From positions 1 to 24,953 of the forward strand of contig JBGPJM010000051.1 of NCBI GenBank assembly GCA_041485385.1: a DNA stretch of 24,953 nucleotides, in the 5' to 3' direction. The notes below the pieces were generated by a model. It was given only the letters and a program-made list of their open reading frames with translations, was not told the origin of the DNA and did not search any database. Position numbers and translations under genes: made by a program. Positions 22,432 through 24,953 of this stretch are shown here, in pieces. This DNA is from JBGPJM01 sp041485385 (lineage in GTDB: Bacteria; Planctomycetota; Phycisphaerae; Phycisphaerales; UBA1924). Position 1 is the first letter of the stretch. The number at the start of each line of letters is the position of its first letter.

Positions 22432-23520
22432 CTACCGGCGCGGTTTCGGCGCCCCCGGCTCGCCGGGCGGCTTCCGGCCCTCGCCCGCCCCGACCTCTCC
22501 GGCCTTGAGCGGCCCAATGTACCCCGTGGAGAGCGCCACATCGTCGTACCAGACCGTGTTGTCCCTGGTCGCCTGGTGCACGTACACGCTCAGGTTGAAC
22601 CGCTTGAGCTTGACCGCATCGGTCGTGCGCCATCGGAAGCCGGTGCAGTGCACGTAGAGCCTGCCGTCGATCCACGCCGCGAGCTCGCCGTCGGCCTTGC
22701 CCGGCGTGTTGGCCTTGATCATCTGCTCGAAGCAGTACCACACGCCGCGCTTCGGGATGACGCGCCCGGCGGGCTCCGGGGCCATCATGTTGCCCCAGAA
22801 GTGCCCGTCGCGATCTTTGGTCATGTCCATCCAGTAGGTGTAGAGATGCATGGAGCCGGGCGGCTCGTTGCGGCCCCAGTCGCGCCACGGCTCGAAGCCC
22901 GTGGTGAAGCGGTCGTCCCCCTTGGGCCGGATGCCCGCGTTGCCCATGCCGTCCCACATCTGCTTGCCCGAGGTGGCCGCGAGGCCCGCGCCGGTGTGGT
23001 TCAGGTTCCCCTGGTCGTAATCGTCGGCGAACTTGATGTAGTACCGCAGGTACACGCGATCGCGGCCTCCGCCGTCCTTCTCCTCGCCGAACCAGTACGA
23101 CGGGCCCGCGCCCGAGGATTTGCCGTCGCTCGCCGGCGCGGTCAGCTGCAGGGCGCCCGAGCCGCTGTGGGCCAGCGCGGGATCGCTCGTGAGCTTGGCG
23201 CGCCCTTCCTTGAGCCCGCCCACCTCGAAGTACACCTTGAGCGCATCGGGCGACTCGAACCCGTCGGCGAAGATCACCCTGCCGGGCGTCTGCAGCGCGC
23301 CGAGCGCCGCGGGGTCGGCCAGCGTCCTGGCGGTGGCGAGCACGGGGTAGTTCGCCGCGGCGTCCTTGAGGCGCGCCGGGTCATCGTCATCGGTGCCGAC
23401 GGGCTGGACGGGCGATGGGGGCTGGGGAGGTTGGCCCGGGGGAGCGGCGGGCTGCCCGCCGGCGATCCACGCGCCCGCGGCCAGAAACAACAGCAATGCG
23501 GACGGAGGTGCGACTGGCAT
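22432..23520 (-). CDS. Exported jelly-roll protein resembling polysaccharide lyases (PL14/PL20-like)
   Basis: The protein has 362 residues. The chosen start is ATG 23520, with GGAG 8 nt ahead and a signal peptide (PPSALLLFLAAGAWIAGG) right behind it. An upstream in-frame ATG at 23592 would put charged residues before the signal. A Pro-rich linker (about 25-45) is followed by a beta-jelly-roll of about 250 residues: GRVIFADGFESPDALKVYFE, SGSGALQLTAP, the strand RVYLRYYIKFADDYDQGN, an exposed loop with WDGMGNAG, and the closing strands ELAAWIDGRLYVHCTGFRW and NTVWYDDVALSTGYIGP. The order and the YLRYYIKF and WYDDVALST strands recall concanavalin-like lyases of families PL14 and PL20. I cannot identify the catalytic His/Tyr pair with confidence, so it may only bind glycan. 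The C-terminus is Pro/Lys/Arg-rich and probably disordered. Confidence 0.78.
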   Translation of the reverse strand: MPVAPPSALLLFLAAGAWIAGGQPAAPPGQPPQPPSPVQPVGTDDDDPARLKDAAANYPVLATARTLADPAALGALQTPGRVIFADGFESPDALKVYFEVGGLKEGRAKLTSDPALAHSGSGALQLTAPASDGKSSGAGPSYWFGEEKDGGGRDRVYLRYYIKFADDYDQGNLNHTGAGLAATSGKQMWDGMGNAGIRPKGDDRFTTGFEPWRDWGRNEPPGSMHLYTYWMDMTKDRDGHFWGNMMAPEPAGRVIPKRGVWYCFEQMIKANTPGKADGELAAWIDGRLYVHCTGFRWRTTDAVKLKRFNLSVYVHQATRDNTVWYDDVALSTGYIGPLKAGEVGAGEGRKPPGEPGAPKPRR

Positions 23521-23659
23521 GTGCGAGGCTCCGGCGGTGGAGGGGCCGCAGCGAACTCGGGTCCGGATGCAGGCTCGATGTGGTCGCGGCAAGATCGTAC
23601 TCGGCGGGCCGCCGAGGGAGTCCGGGAGCTTCCCGTCCGCGCCCGCCTTGCCTCCCCAC

Positions 23660-24109
23660 CTACGGAATCTCCGGCTCCACGAGCAGCGCCAGGAGCGAGA
23701 GAGATTCCTGCCAGCCGAGGTAGCAGAGCTCGGCGGGGATCGCCGCGGGGATGTTCTCCTGGAGAATCGAGAGCTCGGTGCCGCAGGAGACGGGGCGGAG
23801 CGTCACGGTGACCTGCATCTCGCCGGGGAGGCCGGGGTCGTCGAACTTGTCGGTGTACCGGATGCGTTGGCCGGGCGCAAGTTCGGTGAAGGTGCCGCCG
23901 AAGGAGTGGGTCTGGCCGGTTCGGAAATTCGTGAACGACATGCGGTAGCCGCCGCCGACGCGCGCGTCCGAGTGCTGCACTTCTCCCACGAATCCGTGCG
24001 GTGGGAGCCACTTGACCCTGGCCTTCGGGTCCAGGAAGGCGCGGTAGAGGTGCTCGGCGGGACAGCGGATGACTCGGTGGAGGCGGACGGTGTTCGAGGA
24101 GGAGGCCAT
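23660..24109 (-). CDS. SRPBCC-family protein (AHSA1/START-like)
   Basis: The protein has 149 residues from ATG 24109, with AAGGA upstream. It is one helix-grip domain. It opens RLHRVIRCPAEHLYRAFLDP and passes KWLPPHGFVGEV and GGGYRMSFTNFRTGQTHSFGG. The strand EVQ...ITYTDKF-type reads here IRYTDKFDDPGLPGEM, followed by VTLRPVSCGTELSILQENIP and the closing helix GWQESLSLLALLVEPEIP. The order and length are those of the activator-of-Hsp90-ATPase-like group common in bacteria, whose ligands are mostly unknown. It is cytoplasmic, with no signal peptide. It is divergent from a VOC-family gene with a 165-base gap. Pairs of SRPBCC and PhnB-like VOC genes are frequent neighbours in bacteria and often serve resistance or small-molecule handling, which is only a hint here. 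Confidence 0.93.
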   Translation of the reverse strand: MASSSNTVRLHRVIRCPAEHLYRAFLDPKARVKWLPPHGFVGEVQHSDARVGGGYRMSFTNFRTGQTHSFGGTFTELAPGQRIRYTDKFDDPGLPGEMQVTVTLRPVSCGTELSILQENIPAAIPAELCYLGWQESLSLLALLVEPEIP

Positions 24110-24274
24110 GGTTTCATTCCTTGGGTTAACGGTGGCCGAGATGGTAAGTCGCGGCGAGGGCTTCAGACTCCAAGTACGACAGCCCCGCGGAAGTTCCCCG
24201 ATTCTGGCGGATGCCCCCGCGAATCAGGAAGGAGATTTCTTGGCACGCGGCACGGAATCTCGTACGATTCTTCG

Positions 24275-24787
24275 ATGCCCCAGATCAACACCTTCCTGAC
24301 GTTCAACAACCAGGCCGAGGAAGCGGCCCGCTTCTACACATCGATCTTCCCCAACTCGAAGATCACGCGCATCACGCGCTTCCCCGACCTCGGGCCGGAG
24401 GGGGTGGAGGGGGTGGAGGGGGGGGCGCCGTTCAAGGCCGGCAGCGTGATGACCGTCGACTTCACGCTCGACGGCCGCACGTTCACCGCCCTCAACGGTG
24501 GGGGCGGGCCGCAGTTCACCTTCACCCAGGGCTTCTCCATCGCCGTGCTCTGCGACACGCAGCAGCAGGTGGATGAATACTGGGACAAGTTCGTCGCGGC
24601 CGGCGGCACGCCGGTCGCCTGCGGCTGGATCACCGACCACTTCGGCGTGTCGTGGCAGATCGATCCCAAACTGCTGATCGACATGATCACCGATCCCGAC
24701 CCGATCAAGGCCGGCAAGGCCATGCAGGCGATGATGACCATGGTCAAGATCGACAGCGAACAACTCAAGCGCGCACTGGCCAGGTGA
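24275..24787 (+). CDS. VOC-superfamily protein, PhnB-like
   Basis: The protein has 170 residues from ATG 24275. There is no ribosome site within the normal distance; AGGAAGGAG stands about 40 nt upstream and is too far away. It opens INTFLTFNNQAEEAARFYTSIFPNSKI and continues through KAGSVMTVDFTLDGRTFTALNGG, then FTQGFSIAVLCDTQQQVDEYWDKF and the signature CGWITDHFGVSWQIDP. It closes DPIKAGKAMQAMMTMVKIDSEQLKRA. This is the group misnamed 3-demethylubiquinone methyltransferase in older records; its activity is unknown. A low-complexity insertion EGVEGVEGGA (codons around 24397-24426) replaces the short turn seen in relatives. It is divergent from the SRPBCC gene. Confidence 0.93.
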   Translation: MPQINTFLTFNNQAEEAARFYTSIFPNSKITRITRFPDLGPEGVEGVEGGAPFKAGSVMTVDFTLDGRTFTALNGGGGPQFTFTQGFSIAVLCDTQQQVDEYWDKFVAAGGTPVACGWITDHFGVSWQIDPKLLIDMITDPDPIKAGKAMQAMMTMVKIDSEQLKRALAR

Positions 24788-24885
24788 AGTGTGACCATGT
24801 CGCCGCACTCGAAGGTCGCTGATACCGGAGAACCCCCCTTCACGCCTCTCATGTTGACCCTGCGGAGCATGGAGACCGCCCCCCG

Positions 24886-24953
24886 TCAGTGCGGCCACCG
24901 CCAAGCGAAGATGGCTCCGGTGATCGCGCCGTAGATGATGCCGTCGATGACAT
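24886..24953 (-). CDS. C-terminal end of a small membrane protein (truncated by the window edge)
   Basis: The frame is open from the right edge to TGA (24886-24888, read on the minus strand). The 22 visible codons give VIDGIIYGAITGAIFAWRWP and a final His. This is a Gly/Ala-spaced hydrophobic helix with aromatic residues at its end, typical of the last membrane segment of a small inner-membrane protein. Codons mostly end in C or G, which supports real coding. The family cannot be named from this much. Confidence 0.6.
   Translation of the reverse strand, partial: VIDGIIYGAITGAIFAWRWPH

Overview
The window reads as chromosomal DNA of a high-GC planctomycete, most likely of the Phycisphaerae. 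Two exported proteins carry the paired, Cys-flanked, dockerin-like module with the NSQDFFDF signature. A PA14/propeller/keto-glycoside-hydrolase fusion and a Tat-exported Gfo/Idh/MocA oxidoreductase also fit the PVC group. The assignment rests on recognised protein families; I ran no search. I saw no tRNA, rRNA, CRISPR array, transposase or phage gene.

Layout. (1) 1-7.4 kb, extracytoplasmic sugar and surface block: a 5'-truncated gene overlaps a three-domain secreted enzyme-like protein (PA14, beta-propeller, 3-keto-disaccharide hydrolase). A dockerin-tailed surface protein and a Tat-dependent oxidoreductase follow on the minus strand. (2) 7.4-8.2 kb, mostly without genes, with one possible 43-residue ORF. 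(3) 8.2-11.4 kb: an OmpR-type response regulator overlaps its membrane histidine kinase, followed by a membrane-anchored exported protein of unknown function. Three half-sites at exact 11-nt spacing lie just before that last gene. (4) 11.5-13.3 kb: an Rcp1-like receiver and a soluble PAS histidine kinase, divergently transcribed. (5) 13.5-14.3 kb: a DhnA-type class I aldolase. (6) 14.5-23.5 kb, minus strand: a 1958-residue exported RHS/YD-repeat protein, a protein with three Mog1/PsbP-like domains, and a jelly-roll protein resembling polysaccharide lyases. (7) 23.6-24.95 kb: SRPBCC and VOC family genes, divergent, and the C-terminal end of a small membrane protein.

The most unusual object is the RHS protein. 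It has a Sec signal peptide and an N-terminal dockerin-like pair. Its RHS core is split by a 178-residue beta-rich domain flanked by an exact, in-frame 11-bp direct repeat. It ends in a Cys-rich tail of lower GC with no visible immunity gene. The next most interesting points are the possible outer-compartment oxidise-then-cleave glycoside route in the first 7.4 kb, and the likely binding site linking the two-component system to the exported protein behind it.
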